64,000 bases of DNA from Micromonospora sp. MW-13 (GCF_003434305.1 NZ_QKKX01000026.1:1-64000); one strand, 5' to 3'; counted from the stretch's first letter, positions 1 through 8,642 are shown. The notes: generated from the letters alone by a model not told the origin. Translations and numbers: made by a program.

Positions 1-1
1 C

Positions 2-1021
2 AACGGGAATCGGGTGTGGGTGGACCGGGGGCAGGGCCTGCGCCAGGTCGCGATTCCGGTCGGCACGATCGACGACGTACGCCGGCTGGCCCAGCGCCTC
101 GCCGCCGGGGCGGGCCGCCGCCTGGACGACGGCTCCCCGTACGCGGACGCCCGGCTGCCCGACGGGACCCGGCTGCACGCCGTGCTGCCCCCGGTCGCGA
201 CCGACGGGCCCTACCTCTCCCTGCGTACCTTCCGGCAGCGCCCGTTCACCCTCGACGACCTGGTCCGGCAGGGCACCGTGCCCCGGCCGGCCGCCCCGGT
301 GCTGGCCGCCGTGGTGGCGGCCCGGCTCGCGTACCTGGTCGTCGGCGGCACCGGCTCCGGCAAGACGACGCTGCTCAACACGCTCCTGGGGCTGGTTCCG
401 GGGACCGAGCGGATCGTCCTGGTCGAGGACGCCGCCGAGCTGCGGCCCGTGCATCCGCACGTGGTCGGGTTGCAGGCCCGCACGGCGAACGTGGAGGGCT
501 CCGGCGCGGTCGGGCTCAGCGACCTGGTCCGGCAGGCCCTGCGGATGCGGCCCGACCGGCTGGTCGTGGGGGAGTGCCGGGGCGGTGAGGTCGTCGACCT
601 GCTCGCCGCCCTGAACACCGGCCACGACGGCGGCGCGGGGACGCTGCACGCGAACGCCCCGTCGGACGTGCCGGCCCGGCTGGAGGCGCTCGGGATGCTG
701 GGCGGGCTGCCCCGGGCTGCCCTGCACGCCCAGGTCGCCGCCGCGCTCCAGGTGCTACTCCAGGTCCGCCGGGGTGCCCGGGGTCGGGTGCTGGAGTCGG
801 TCTGCCTGTTGCTCCCCGAGGGACCGGACCGCCTGGTCACCGTCGTTCCCGCCTGGGTACGCGGCCATGGGCCGGGACCCGCCGCCGCGGCCCTCGGCAC
901 GCTGCTGCGCGAGCGTGACGTGCCTGCCCCGCCCGTCCTCTGCGAGGTGTGGCCGAGCCGCCCCGAACGGGAGGGCCGCCCCGAGGCGACGGGCGGTCGC
1001 CGCCACGGAGGACCCGAGTGA
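2..1021 (+). CDS. tadA: Tad pilus assembly ATPase TadA/CpaF (5' partial)
   Basis: Secretion ATPase that powers assembly of Flp/Tad pili; it acts on the cytoplasmic face of the TadB/TadC membrane platform. The frame is open from base 2 (reading NGNRVWVDRG), so the true start lies upstream of the window. Visible motifs are Walker A GGTGSGKTT (about nt 344-370), an Asp/Glu-rich Walker B-like stretch LVEDAAELRP, and the His-box region TLHANAPSDVPARLEALG typical of VirB11/CpaF ATPases. Its TGA overlaps the GTG of the following tadB-like gene, so the genes are probably co-translated. Family assignment is secure. In actinobacteria this version is often found beside a DECH helicase, as it is here. 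Confidence 0.93.
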   Translation, partial: NGNRVWVDRGQGLRQVAIPVGTIDDVRRLAQRLAAGAGRRLDDGSPYADARLPDGTRLHAVLPPVATDGPYLSLRTFRQRPFTLDDLVRQGTVPRPAAPVLAAVVAARLAYLVVGGTGSGKTTLLNTLLGLVPGTERIVLVEDAAELRPVHPHVVGLQARTANVEGSGAVGLSDLVRQALRMRPDRLVVGECRGGEVVDLLAALNTGHDGGAGTLHANAPSDVPARLEALGMLGGLPRAALHAQVAAALQVLLQVRRGARGRVLESVCLLLPEGPDRLVTVVPAWVRGHGPGPAAAALGTLLRERDVPAPPVLCEVWPSRPEREGRPEATGGRRHGGPE

Positions 1022-2430
1022 CCACGGCGGGTTGGCTGGTGGCGGCCCTTCTCGTCGTCGCCGCCGCGGCCGTGGCGTGGCCACTGCACAGCAGCCGGTC
1101 CCGGCGACGGCGGTTGCTCGGTTCGCCTCCGGACCGGCCGTCGTCGGCCGGTGACCCGACCGATCGGGTCGATGCCGTACGTATTCCGGCGGGAAAGGTC
1201 GCGCCGGGCGCCGTCGGCAGGGCGTCGGACCGGCCGCGGGACTCCGTTGACGACCGGGATCCCGCGCTGCACCCCTGGAACGGGGCAGGGCAGGGGGAGC
1301 ACGGTGGCCGGCGCGCTGCCCCGGGGACGCCGTCCGGCCCACGCCCGTTCTCCGCCCCGTCCGATGAGTCCGGCCTGCGGTCGCCATCCCGCTCACCATC
1401 CCACCCGTGCAACGTGTCCGGCCCACGCTCCTTCTCCGGCACAGCGCCGTTCTCGGGCCCGTCGGGCCCGTCCCCGAGGTCCGGTCCGTCCAGGCCGCCA
1501 GGCCCGTTCGGCTCCGGCGGACGTTCTGGGCCGCCCGGTCGTCGGGACGCGCGCCGACCGACTGCCGTTCTGGACCGCTCCGAGCCCACCCTGCCGGGGC
1601 AGCGAAGCTCCCTGTTGGCTTCGCTGCTCCCTTGTGTTGGGAACTGGCGTACCGGGTTGTCGCCGGGGAGGTCTCCGGCGAGCCGCCGTCGACCGGGGGT
1701 ACCCGGGTGGCTGTCCGACTCGCCCCGGCGAAGCCTGCTGCTGGCGGGAGCGGCGGGCGCCGGGACGGGTGGCTTGCTGGCCGGGCCGGTGGCTGCCGTG
1801 GTGGTCGGCGCGTACGGGGCGTTGGCCGCGCGGGCGGTGCTCCGCAGGGGCCTCGCGCGTGCCGGTCAGCGCGCCCGACGGCACAGCCTGGACCAGCTCA
1901 GCGCCCTCGCTGCGGACCTGCGCGCCGGCGGTGTCCTGCGAGGCGACCGGTCGGCATCCGGGAACGTGCCGCACTTCGACCAGCCCGCACCCGGTGGTCC
2001 GCCGGGCGGATCCGGCTCGGCGCACGATCCGGGGGTGGTCCCCGGTCCGGCCACGGACGTCGGCGGGCCGGTCGTTCCGCCCGATCCGGACCGGTTGGGG
2101 CGGTTGGCCCAGGCGGCGATCCGGCTCGCGGACCGGACCGGTGCTCCCCTGGCCGACCTGCTGGAGCGGATCGAGGCCGACGCCCGGGCGACCGACCGAG
2201 GGCTGGCCGGTGCGGCAGCGCAGGCGGCCGGGGCTCGGGCCACCGCTTTGCTGCTCGCCGCCCTGCCGCTCGGCGGTATCGGGCTCGGGTACGGGGTCGG
2301 CGTCGACCCGGTCGAGGTTCTGCTGCACACCCCCCTTGGAGGCGGATGCGCGATCGCGGCTGTTGTCCTCCAGTCGGCCGGGCTGCTCTGGACGGAGCGC
2401 CTCGGCACGGCACCGGACGGGAACCGCTGA
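1018..2430 (+). CDS. tadB: TadB-like pilus platform membrane protein with long disordered insert
   Basis: Type II secretion system F-like inner-membrane protein of the Tad pilus. GTG at 1018 overlaps the tadA stop by 4 bp, which fixes the start. An N-terminal membrane segment (WLVAALLVVAAAAVAWPL) is followed by about 190 residues rich in Pro, Ser, Arg and Gly with no recognisable fold. Then come a hydrophobic pair (SLLLAGAAGAG...GPVAAVVVGAYGAL), a charged helical cytoplasmic region and a C-terminal hydrophobic pair. TadB proteins are usually near 300 residues; this one has 470, and the excess lies in the insert. The insert could be a genuine linker or decayed sequence. It is followed directly by tadC with a 1-bp overlap. 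Confidence 0.82.
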   Translation: MTTAGWLVAALLVVAAAAVAWPLHSSRSRRRRLLGSPPDRPSSAGDPTDRVDAVRIPAGKVAPGAVGRASDRPRDSVDDRDPALHPWNGAGQGEHGGRRAAPGTPSGPRPFSAPSDESGLRSPSRSPSHPCNVSGPRSFSGTAPFSGPSGPSPRSGPSRPPGPFGSGGRSGPPGRRDARRPTAVLDRSEPTLPGQRSSLLASLLPCVGNWRTGLSPGRSPASRRRPGVPGWLSDSPRRSLLLAGAAGAGTGGLLAGPVAAVVVGAYGALAARAVLRRGLARAGQRARRHSLDQLSALAADLRAGGVLRGDRSASGNVPHFDQPAPGGPPGGSGSAHDPGVVPGPATDVGGPVVPPDPDRLGRLAQAAIRLADRTGAPLADLLERIEADARATDRGLAGAAAQAAGARATALLLAALPLGGIGLGYGVGVDPVEVLLHTPLGGGCAIAAVVLQSAGLLWTERLGTAPDGNR

Positions 2431-3164
2431 TGACCCCGCAGGCGGTGGCCGCCGGTTGCCTCGTCGCGGCGGCGCTCGCCCTGTCCGTCGGGTCGCGTGC
2501 GGGCACCACCCGTCGCCTGCGCGGCCTGCGGGGGCGGGCCGGGTCGACCGGGAGGTCAAGACCGGCGTGGTGGCCCGACCGGATCCGCCTCGGATCGGGG
2601 CTTGCCGGGGTGGCTGCCCTCGTGGTCATCGGTGGCTGGCCCGGTCTCTTGGGTGGCGCCGTCGTCGCCGTCGTGGCGGACCGGGGGCTGCGCCGGATCG
2701 AGCCCCCGGCCGTACGGGAGCGGCGGCTCCGGGAGGCCGCCGACCTGCCTCTCGCGGCGGACCTGCTCGCAGCCGCGCTGCGGGCCGGTGCGCCGGTCGA
2801 CCGTTCCGTGCTGGCGGTCGCGGAGGCACTCGGCGGCCCGTTGGCCGCCCGCCTGGGCCGGGTCGGCCGGACCCTGCTGCTCGGTGGCGGCCCCGAGGAG
2901 GCGTGGGCGCACCTCGTCCCGGTGCCGGGTGCCGAGCGGTTGGCCGGTGCCGCGCTGCGTTCGTCGAGCAGCGGCGCGGCGTTGGCCGGCGCGCTGACCC
3001 GCCTCGCCGACGACCTGCGCGCCGACCGGTCCACCGCCGCCGAGGCGTCGGCCCGTCGGGCCGGGGTCCTCATCGTGCTGCCGCTGGGGCTCTGCTTCCT
3101 GCCGGCCTTCATTCTCGCCGGCCTGGTGCCGGTGATCGTCGCCGTCCTCGGCGACGTGCTGTGA
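2430..3164 (+). CDS. tadC: TadC-like pilus platform membrane protein
   Basis: Second platform protein of the Tad pilus, partner of TadB. It has 244 residues, with N-terminal hydrophobic segments (VAAGCLVAAALALSVG; GVAALVVIGGWPGLLGGAVVAVVA), a cytoplasmic T2SF-like helical domain containing the ADLLAAALRAGAPVDRS stretch typical of the family, and C-terminal hydrophobic segments (VLIVLPLGLCFLPAFILAG; VPVIVAVLG). ATG at 2430 shares a base with the tadB TGA. It lies upstream of the pilin-like gene in the expected tadA-B-C-pilin order. Confidence 0.85.
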   Translation: MTPQAVAAGCLVAAALALSVGSRAGTTRRLRGLRGRAGSTGRSRPAWWPDRIRLGSGLAGVAALVVIGGWPGLLGGAVVAVVADRGLRRIEPPAVRERRLREAADLPLAADLLAAALRAGAPVDRSVLAVAEALGGPLAARLGRVGRTLLLGGGPEEAWAHLVPVPGAERLAGAALRSSSSGAALAGALTRLADDLRADRSTAAEASARRAGVLIVLPLGLCFLPAFILAGLVPVIVAVLGDVL

Positions 3165-3211
3165 GTGCCGCCGGCCGGCCGGCCGGCGGATACCGTTGAG
3201 AAGGGACAAGC

Positions 3212-3379
3212 ATGCGTAAGATCCTCACCCGACTGCGGGGCGACGCCGGGATGAACACCGCCGAGTACGCAGTCGGCACCCTCGCCGCCGTCGCGTTCGC
3301 CGGCATCCTGCTCAAGGTGCTGACCTCGGGCAACGTGCAGTCCGCGCTGACCGCCGTCATCGACCGGGCGCTGAAGTGA
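3212..3379 (+). CDS. DUF4244 Flp pilin-like small protein
   Basis: A 55-residue protein starting with MRKILTRLRGDAGMNTAEYA and followed by a hydrophobic stretch VGTLAAVAFAGILLKVL. The N-terminal charged segment, the G-M-N-T-A-E-Y-A motif with the +5-like Glu and the single hydrophobic helix match the DUF4244 / Flp pilin pattern, so this is the likely major pilin subunit of the operon. A purine-rich ribosome site (GAGAAGGGACAAG) precedes the ATG. Its TGA overlaps the GTG of the next TadE-like gene. The 47-bp gap after tadC contains a GGCCGGCC-rich inverted stretch (3171-3188). Confidence 0.85.
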   Translation: MRKILTRLRGDAGMNTAEYAVGTLAAVAFAGILLKVLTSGNVQSALTAVIDRALK

Positions 3380-3822
3380 CCGCCCGCCGGCAGGCTGGGG
3401 GCGACCGGGGGACGTCCGTGCGGCGGCCGGAGGCGGTTCGGCCGACCGGTTCGGCGCGGCTAACGGTCCGGTCGCCACGGGAGCGCGGGTCGTTCACGGC
3501 CGAACTGGCCGCCGGCCTGCCGGCGTTGCTGCTGCTCCTGCTCGCCGGTCTCACCGCGGTGAACGCGGTCGTCACCAGGGCGGGCTGCCTGGGAGCGGCC
3601 CGGGAGGCGGCACTGGCCGCCTCCCGGGGCCAGCCCGGCGGTGCGGCGGGAGCCGCGGCGGCTCCGGCTGGGGCCGACGTCTCGGTCGCTGTGGACGGCG
3701 AGCGGGTCACCGCGACGGTGCGGGCGCCGGTGCGTGCCCTCGGTGCGCGCCTACCCCGGATCATCGTGACGGCCACCGCGGTCGCCGCCGTCGAGCCCGG
3801 CGCCCCAGGTCCGCAACCGTGA
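3376..3822 (+). CDS. TadE-like minor pilin
   Basis: Single-pass pseudopilin of 148 residues. After about 36 polar residues comes a prepilin-like segment: SFTAELAAGLPALLLLLLAG, with Glu at the expected position before the hydrophobic core. A small Ala/Gly-rich periplasmic-type domain follows. TadE-family proteins are minor components of Flp pili. GTG at 3376 overlaps the DUF4244 stop by 4 bp, and the TGA overlaps the next GTG, so translation is coupled along the operon. Confidence 0.8.
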   Translation: MTARRQAGGDRGTSVRRPEAVRPTGSARLTVRSPRERGSFTAELAAGLPALLLLLLAGLTAVNAVVTRAGCLGAAREAALAASRGQPGGAAGAAAAPAGADVSVAVDGERVTATVRAPVRALGARLPRIIVTATAVAAVEPGAPGPQP

Positions 3823-4349
3823 CCACCCGGCTCGGTTGTGTTGTCCCGTCGGGGTGGGCCGGGCGCACAGGCACGGTCGACGGCGTCGGGCGTGCTGCCG
3901 GGACGTCCCTGATGGGGAGCTTCGCTGCGACCACCAGCCCTGCCGGCGGGGGGTTCACCTCGTGCATCCGTGCTCGTCGGCGAGACGCCGGGGCGGCCCG
4001 TCGAGGGGGCGAGCGGGGCGGGGCGACGGTGTGCCTGCTCGCCGCCGGGCTGGTGTTCGTCGTGGTGGGCCTGTTCGGTGCCGCGGTCGGTGCGGCGCGG
4101 ACGGCCCGCCAGCAGGCCCGGGTAGCGGCGGACTTCGGTGCGCTCGCCGGGGCGGGGCGGGCCCTGGCCGGTGGTCCGGAGGCATGCGCGTACGCCGACG
4201 AGGTGGTCCGGGCCAACGGGGCGCGGCTGACCGGTTGCCGGCTCGACGGGCTGGACGCCGTGGTGACGGCGGAGGTGACGGTCGCCCCGGTGCCCGGTCT
4301 CACCCGGGTCGCCATCGTGACCTCCCGGGCCGGTCCTCCGCGTGGCTGA
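3819..4349 (+). CDS. TadE-like protein of the helicase/secretion neighbourhood
   Basis: A 176-residue protein with a basic N-terminal half, then a prepilin-like motif RGGATVCLLAAGLVFVVVGL and an Ala-rich exported region with two Cys. It resembles the actinobacterial family of TadE-like proteins found between Tad genes and a DECH helicase. GTG at 3819 overlaps the preceding stop by 4 bp. An in-frame ATG at 3912 would give a more compact protein; overlap argues for 3819, protein economy for 3912. Last gene of the Tad operon; the downstream gene is convergent. Confidence 0.72.
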   Translation: MTTRLGCVVPSGWAGRTGTVDGVGRAAGTSLMGSFAATTSPAGGGFTSCIRARRRDAGAARRGGERGGATVCLLAAGLVFVVVGLFGAAVGAARTARQQARVAADFGALAGAGRALAGGPEACAYADEVVRANGARLTGCRLDGLDAVVTAEVTVAPVPGLTRVAIVTSRAGPPRG

Positions 4350-4480
4350 CCTGGACCGTGCGCGCCGATCCGGGCCGTGCCGATCCGGGCCGTAGCGGCG
4401 ACAAGGCACCCGGGCATCCCGATGCCGCCCTGTCGCCGCCCGTCCGTTCGCCCGGCGGTTCCGGGGCCGGTGATATGCGG

Positions 4481-5059
4481 TCAGCGGCTCTGCAGGGCGT
4501 CCAGGCCGATCGCCATGGCGATCACGAGGCGACGGTCGATCTGCGGGTTCTGCACCTCGACGACGTACCGGTCGCGCAGGCCCCACTTCTTGACGACCGA
4601 GAAGATCGGCTGACCACCGGCGACGAAGTCGAAGTGGTACGGCAGCCAGGACAGCGAGTCCACGAACCGGCGCAGCAGCGCCACCGGCATGCTCCGCTCC
4701 TGACCCGTGACCTGGGGCAGTCCGGCCTGCTCGACGTGCCACGTCGAGCGGAGCAGCGACTGGGCGAAGTCCTTGCGGAACAGCCCGACCGGGTTGCCGG
4801 CGTGGTCGGTCACGTCGTACGTGGCGCCGAGGTCGAGTCGCTGCCGAGCCTTGAAACCGAGCAGCGGGTGCTGCTTGGTGTCGTCGGTGTAGATGGTCAC
4901 CTGCTCCTTGAAGGCGAGCCGCTTCTGCTGCGCGAACGCGAGCAGCTCACCCTCCGACCCGTCGGGGGCGACGGCGTGGACCTCGTACTGGTTGACCATC
5001 ATCCGGATCCGCTGCCGGATGTGGAACTGCTGCTGGTGCTGCAAGGTGTCGAGCTGCAT
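4481..5059 (-). CDS. LURP-one-related / scramblase-fold protein
   Basis: A 192-residue protein of the LOR family (tubby/phospholipid-scramblase fold). Visible family traits are the repeated beta-strand pattern with IYTDDTKQHPLLGFKARQRL, a YDVTDHAGNPVGLFRKDF stretch and the C-terminal hydrophobic helix LVIAMAIGLDAL. Its function in bacteria is not established. The start is chosen at ATG 5059 because GAAGGAG precedes it by 6 nt. It lies downstream of, and overlaps by 113 bp, the 3' end of the helicase gene on the same strand in another frame, which is unusual and probably reflects extension of the helicase tail. Confidence 0.8.
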   Translation of the reverse strand: MQLDTLQHQQQFHIRQRIRMMVNQYEVHAVAPDGSEGELLAFAQQKRLAFKEQVTIYTDDTKQHPLLGFKARQRLDLGATYDVTDHAGNPVGLFRKDFAQSLLRSTWHVEQAGLPQVTGQERSMPVALLRRFVDSLSWLPYHFDFVAGGQPIFSVVKKWGLRDRYVVEVQNPQIDRRLVIAMAIGLDALQSR

Positions 5060-7604
5060 CAGATCTCCTTCGAGGGTCGCCGGAGTCTCGCACAGCCTCC
5101 GCCTCATCGCCTGCCCCGGCACCGCCTGCCCCGTCGAGCAGCCCGGCGTCGGGCAGCCCGGCGTCGGGCGTTCCAGCGTCGAGCAGCCCGGCGGCGGGCG
5201 TCCCGGCATCCGGCGCATCGGCGGGGCCGGGCTGCCGGGGCGGGTGGTCGGTCGGCAGGTTGGCCAGCACCACGTCGAGGACCCGGACGGCGTCCGGCTT
5301 CGACAGCGGGTTGTTGCCGTTGCCGCACTTCGGGGACTGGACGCAGGACGGGCACCCCGCCTCGCAACCGCATTCGGCGATCGCGTCGCGGGTGGCCCGG
5401 AGCCACTGCGCCGCCGTCCGGTACGCCCGCTCGGCGAAACCCGCCCCGCCCGGGTGGCCGTCGTACACGAAGACGGTGGGGGCCTCGGTGTCCGGGTGCA
5501 GCGCCGTGGAGAGCCCGCCGATGTCCCACCGGTCGCAGGTGGCCATCAGCGGCAGCAGCCCGATCCCGGCGTGCTCGGCGGCGTGCAGCGCCCCGGGCAC
5601 GTCCGCCGGAGCGATCCCCGCCGAGGTCAGCGACTCCGGGGACAGGGTGAACCAGACCGCGACGGTGCGCAGCTCCCGGGCCGGCAGGTCCAGCGGCCGG
5701 GTGTCGATCACCTCGCCGGAGGCGATCCGCCGCCGCTGGTACGACACCACCTGGCTGGTCACGTCGACCTCGCCGAGGAACAGCCCGACCGGCCCGGCGT
5801 CGACGTACGAGCGCACCGAAGCCACGGTCAGCGAGGTGACGTCCCGGGCGTGGGTGGACCAGTCCGGCTCCTCGGGGTGCACCAGCGCGCAGCCGTCGGC
5901 CAGGTCGAGCGCGTCGACCACGTACGAGACGCCCTGGTGCAGGTAGACCGCGCCGGGGTGGAGCAGGAAGTGCGACGAGCCGCCGTCCACGGTGCCGAGC
6001 AGCCGCCCGGTGGCCGCCTCCACCACGCACACCGGGGCCCCGCCCTCGCCGCGCAGGTCGACCTCGGGCCGCTCCCGGTGCCGCCAGTACCAGCCGGTCG
6101 GCCGCTGCCGCAGCGCCCCCGCCGCGACCAGGTTGTCCACCGCTTCCTTGGCTCCCTCGCCGAAGAGTTCCAGGTCGGCCGGGGTGAGCGGGGCCTCGGC
6201 CGCCGCGCAGGCGAGCTGCGGGGCGAGCACGTACGGGTTGGCCGGGTCGAGCACGGTCGCCTCGACCGGCCGCCCGAACAGCGCCTCCGGGTGGTGCACC
6301 AGGTAGGTGTCCAGCGGGTCGTCCCGGGCCACCAGCACCGCGAGGGCCTCGTCGCCGGAGCGCCCGGCCCGGCCGGCCTGCTGCCACAGCGACGCCCGGG
6401 TGCCCGGCCAGCCGCAGATCAGCACGGCGTCCAGCCCGACCAGGTCGACGCCCAGCTCCAGCGCGTTGGTCGAGGCGAGCCCGAGCAGGTCGCCGTGCAG
6501 CAGCGCCCGTTCCAGCTCGCGCCGTTCCTCGCGCAGGTAGCCGGCCCGGTAGGCGGCCACCCGGTCGCCCAGCCCGGGGACCGCCTCGTCGAGGGCGCGG
6601 CGGGCGTTGGCGGCCACCACCTCGGCGCCCTTGCGGGATCGGACGAAGGCGAGGGTGCGTACCCCTGCGGCGACCGTGTCGGCGAGCAGGTCGGCGGTCT
6701 CCCGCAGCGCCGACCGGCGCACCGGCGCGAGGTCGGCGATGGCGGTGTCGGCGTCGGCGGGCAGCAGCGGCGGCTCCCAGAGGGCGAAGGTCACCCCGCC
6801 GCGCGGGGAGGCGTCCTCGGTTACGGCGGCCACCGGCACGCCGGTGAGCCGCCCGGCCGCCGTCGCCGGGTCACCCGACGTGGCCGAGGCCAGGATGAAC
6901 ACGGGGGTACGGCCGAAGCGGGCGCACTGCCGGCGCAGCCGGCGCAGCACGTGCGCGACGTGCGAGCCGAACACCCCCCGGTAGGTGTGGCACTCGTCGA
7001 CGATCACGTACGCCAGCCGGCGCAGGAAGCCCGGCCAGTGGGCGTGCCCGGGGAGGATTCCGTGGTGCAGCATGTCGGGATTGGTCAGCACGAACCGGGC
7101 GTGCCGGCGGATCCAGTCCCGCTCGGCGCGCGGGGTGTCCCCGTCGTAGCAGGCGGGGCGTACCCCGTCGAGTTCCAGGCCGGCGACGGCGCGGAGCTGG
7201 TCGGCGGCGAGCGCCTTGGTCGGCGCCAGGTAGAGCACGGTGGCCCGGGGGTCGGCGAGCAGGGTGGCCAGCGCCGGTAGCTGGTACGCCAGGGACTTGC
7301 CGGACGCGGTCCCGGTGGCGACGACGACGCTCCTGCCCGCGTACGCCAGGTCGGCGGCCCGGGCCTGGTGCCGCCAGGGTGCGACCACGCCGCGCCGGGC
7401 GAACGCCGCCCGCAGCGGCTCGGGGGTCCACTCGGGCCACGGGGCCTGCTCCCCGGCCCGGGCCGGCACCCGCTCGACGTGGGTGACCGGGTCGGCGCCG
7501 GTACGCGCGCGCAGCCGGCGCAGCAGCTCGGCCGGGGCCCTCACCGGCGGGCGGTCGGGGCCGCGGCCTGCGGATACGGTGGCTGCGGGGCTCACGTCCT
7601 GCAC
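4947..7604 (-). CDS. DECH-box helicase with DUF1998 zinc domain (MrfA-like)
   Basis: Large superfamily 2 helicase of 885 residues. It shows Walker A ATGTASGKS (about residues 96-104), the DECH box VIVDECHTYRG, motif III SAT, motif VI QQAGRAGRSG, and a C-terminal Cys cluster (ECGCEAGCPSC...KCGNGNN) of the DUF1998/MZB type found in MrfA-like DNA-repair helicases. In actinobacteria this gene borders the Tad locus. The last roughly 95 residues are low-complexity with DAGTPDAGLPDAGLLD-type repeats and run 113 bp into the next gene, so the tail is suspicious. It is transcribed divergently from the bldG-like gene. Confidence 0.92.
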   Translation of the reverse strand: MQDVSPAATVSAGRGPDRPPVRAPAELLRRLRARTGADPVTHVERVPARAGEQAPWPEWTPEPLRAAFARRGVVAPWRHQARAADLAYAGRSVVVATGTASGKSLAYQLPALATLLADPRATVLYLAPTKALAADQLRAVAGLELDGVRPACYDGDTPRAERDWIRRHARFVLTNPDMLHHGILPGHAHWPGFLRRLAYVIVDECHTYRGVFGSHVAHVLRRLRRQCARFGRTPVFILASATSGDPATAAGRLTGVPVAAVTEDASPRGGVTFALWEPPLLPADADTAIADLAPVRRSALRETADLLADTVAAGVRTLAFVRSRKGAEVVAANARRALDEAVPGLGDRVAAYRAGYLREERRELERALLHGDLLGLASTNALELGVDLVGLDAVLICGWPGTRASLWQQAGRAGRSGDEALAVLVARDDPLDTYLVHHPEALFGRPVEATVLDPANPYVLAPQLACAAAEAPLTPADLELFGEGAKEAVDNLVAAGALRQRPTGWYWRHRERPEVDLRGEGGAPVCVVEAATGRLLGTVDGGSSHFLLHPGAVYLHQGVSYVVDALDLADGCALVHPEEPDWSTHARDVTSLTVASVRSYVDAGPVGLFLGEVDVTSQVVSYQRRRIASGEVIDTRPLDLPARELRTVAVWFTLSPESLTSAGIAPADVPGALHAAEHAGIGLLPLMATCDRWDIGGLSTALHPDTEAPTVFVYDGHPGGAGFAERAYRTAAQWLRATRDAIAECGCEAGCPSCVQSPKCGNGNNPLSKPDAVRVLDVVLANLPTDHPPRQPGPADAPDAGTPAAGLLDAGTPDAGLPDAGLLDGAGGAGAGDEAEAVRDSGDPRRRSDAARHLAAPAAVPHPAADPDDGQPVRGPRRRPRRVGG
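5115..5216. repeat. Degenerate GC-rich short repeats in helicase tail
   Basis: Imperfect repeats of about 15-18 bp built on CCCGGCGTCGGGC encode the DAG/LLD repeats at the helicase C-terminus. Arrays like this expand and contract easily, which could explain the read-through into the downstream gene. Confidence 0.55.
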
Positions 7605-7737
7605 TCTCGCACAAGTGTTCGGAGTTGACTGGCGGGGGTGTGGGTAAGGGGGAGCCTCCGCCGGTGACCCTCACGAACGTCCCCGGCGGGGATGGTTAGA
7701 TGCCCAGGAGAGTTTACGACTCTTGCGAGGAGGACCG

Positions 7738-8094
7738 ATGGAGCTGTCGCTGGCGACCCGTGCCGTGGGGGAGCACACGGTGCTCGAGGTCGGCGGTGAG
7801 GTGGACGTCTACACCGCGCCCCGGCTGCGGGAACGGCTCCTGGAGCTGATCGACGGTGGGGCCCGGTACGTCGTGGTCGACCTGGGCCGGGTCGACTTCC
7901 TCGACTCCACCGGCCTCGGCGTGCTGGTCGGCGCGCTCAAGCGGCTGCGTTCGGTCGGCGGGAGCTTCGCGCTGGTCTGCGACAAGGAGCCGCTGCTCAA
8001 GATCTTCCGGATCACCGCGCTGGACCAGGTGTTCCCGCTGTACCCGACGGTCGACGCGGCCATCGGGGCCGATCCGACCGGCGCCGGCGCCTGA
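7738..8094 (+). CDS. bldG: Anti-sigma factor antagonist, BldG-like STAS protein
   Basis: STAS-domain regulator of 118 residues. The motif [18 protein letters not shown] carries the Ser (residue 57) that is phosphorylated in SpoIIAA/RsbV/BldG proteins. In Streptomyces BldG controls differentiation and antibiotic production by sequestering anti-sigma factors. GAGGAGG is 5 nt upstream of ATG 7738, which decides the start over an in-frame GTG-type codon at 7723. It overlaps by 1 bp the HATPase-type anti-sigma gene and is followed by hppA, as in the Streptomyces bldG locus (established order recalled, not checked). Orthology is likely. Confidence 0.88.
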   Translation: MELSLATRAVGEHTVLEVGGEVDVYTAPRLRERLLELIDGGARYVVVDLGRVDFLDSTGLGVLVGALKRLRSVGGSFALVCDKEPLLKIFRITALDQVFPLYPTVDAAIGADPTGAGA

Positions 8095-8528
8095 TGGCCA
8101 CGGTCCGGCTCTCCTTCTCTCCGGCCCCGGTGCACGTCCGTACCGCCCGGCTGGTCGGCGTCGCGGTGGCCCGGCGGGCCGGCGTGCGCGAGGACCTGCT
8201 CGACGAGGTGCGCCTGGCCATCGGCGAGGCGTGCACCCGGGCGGTGGCCCTGCACCGGCAGTACCACGTGCCCGACCCGGTGCTGGTGGAGATGTCCGAC
8301 GCCGGGTCGTACTCGGTGCGGGTGGTGGATCGGGCGCCGATCGAGGCGGGCATCGGCCTGGCCGCGCTCGACGCCGACCAGCTCGCCGCCGAGTCGCTCG
8401 ACGAGGACGACCTGACCACCGGCGTGGGCTTCGCCCTGCTCGCCGGCTTCGTGGAGGATCTCCAGGTGCGCCCGGTCGAAGAGGGCGTCGGCACCGAGGT
8501 CCGGATGGTCTGGCCGGTGGGCCGCTGA
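8094..8528 (+). CDS. Anti-sigma regulatory factor (HATPase, RsbW-like)
   Basis: A 144-residue GHKL-type ATP-binding anti-sigma factor. The N-box region DEVRLAIGEACTRAV fits the conserved E-x-x-x-N-type helix, with the usual Asn replaced, as is common in BldG-partner proteins. The C-terminal part contains a weak glycine-box GVGFALLAGFV. ATG at 8094 shares one base with the bldG-like TGA. The predicted role is binding a sigma factor and being released by unphosphorylated BldG. Canonical ATP-binding residues are degenerate by eye, so kinase activity is uncertain. Confidence 0.8.
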   Translation: MATVRLSFSPAPVHVRTARLVGVAVARRAGVREDLLDEVRLAIGEACTRAVALHRQYHVPDPVLVEMSDAGSYSVRVVDRAPIEAGIGLAALDADQLAAESLDEDDLTTGVGFALLAGFVEDLQVRPVEEGVGTEVRMVWPVGR

Positions 8529-8534
8529 CCTCCC

Positions 8535-8552
8535 GCTGATCCACCGATCAGC
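8535..8552 (+). terminator. Hairpin terminator after the bldG operon
   Basis: A perfect 7-bp stem GCTGATC / GATCAGC with loop CACC starts 6 bp after the anti-sigma stop codon. No T-tract follows, as is usual for actinobacterial terminators. Confidence 0.55.
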
Positions 8553-8642
8553 TTCACTGGCTGACTAGCCGCTCAACCAACTGATCCGCTGCTCAGGCCG
8601 CGACTCCCGACCGGGAGGGCGGCCCGTCCGTCGTGTCCGGGC

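Noticed and set aside
1150..3200. 682-codon plus-strand frame across tadB/tadC
   Set aside because: Wrong frame; its product is Arg/Pro/Gly low-complexity while the tadB and tadC frames carry membrane helices and coupled starts.
4893..7280. 795-codon plus-strand frame opposite the helicase
   Set aside because: Composition is Gly/Arg/Val/His-rich shadow sequence with no motif; the helicase frame is intact.
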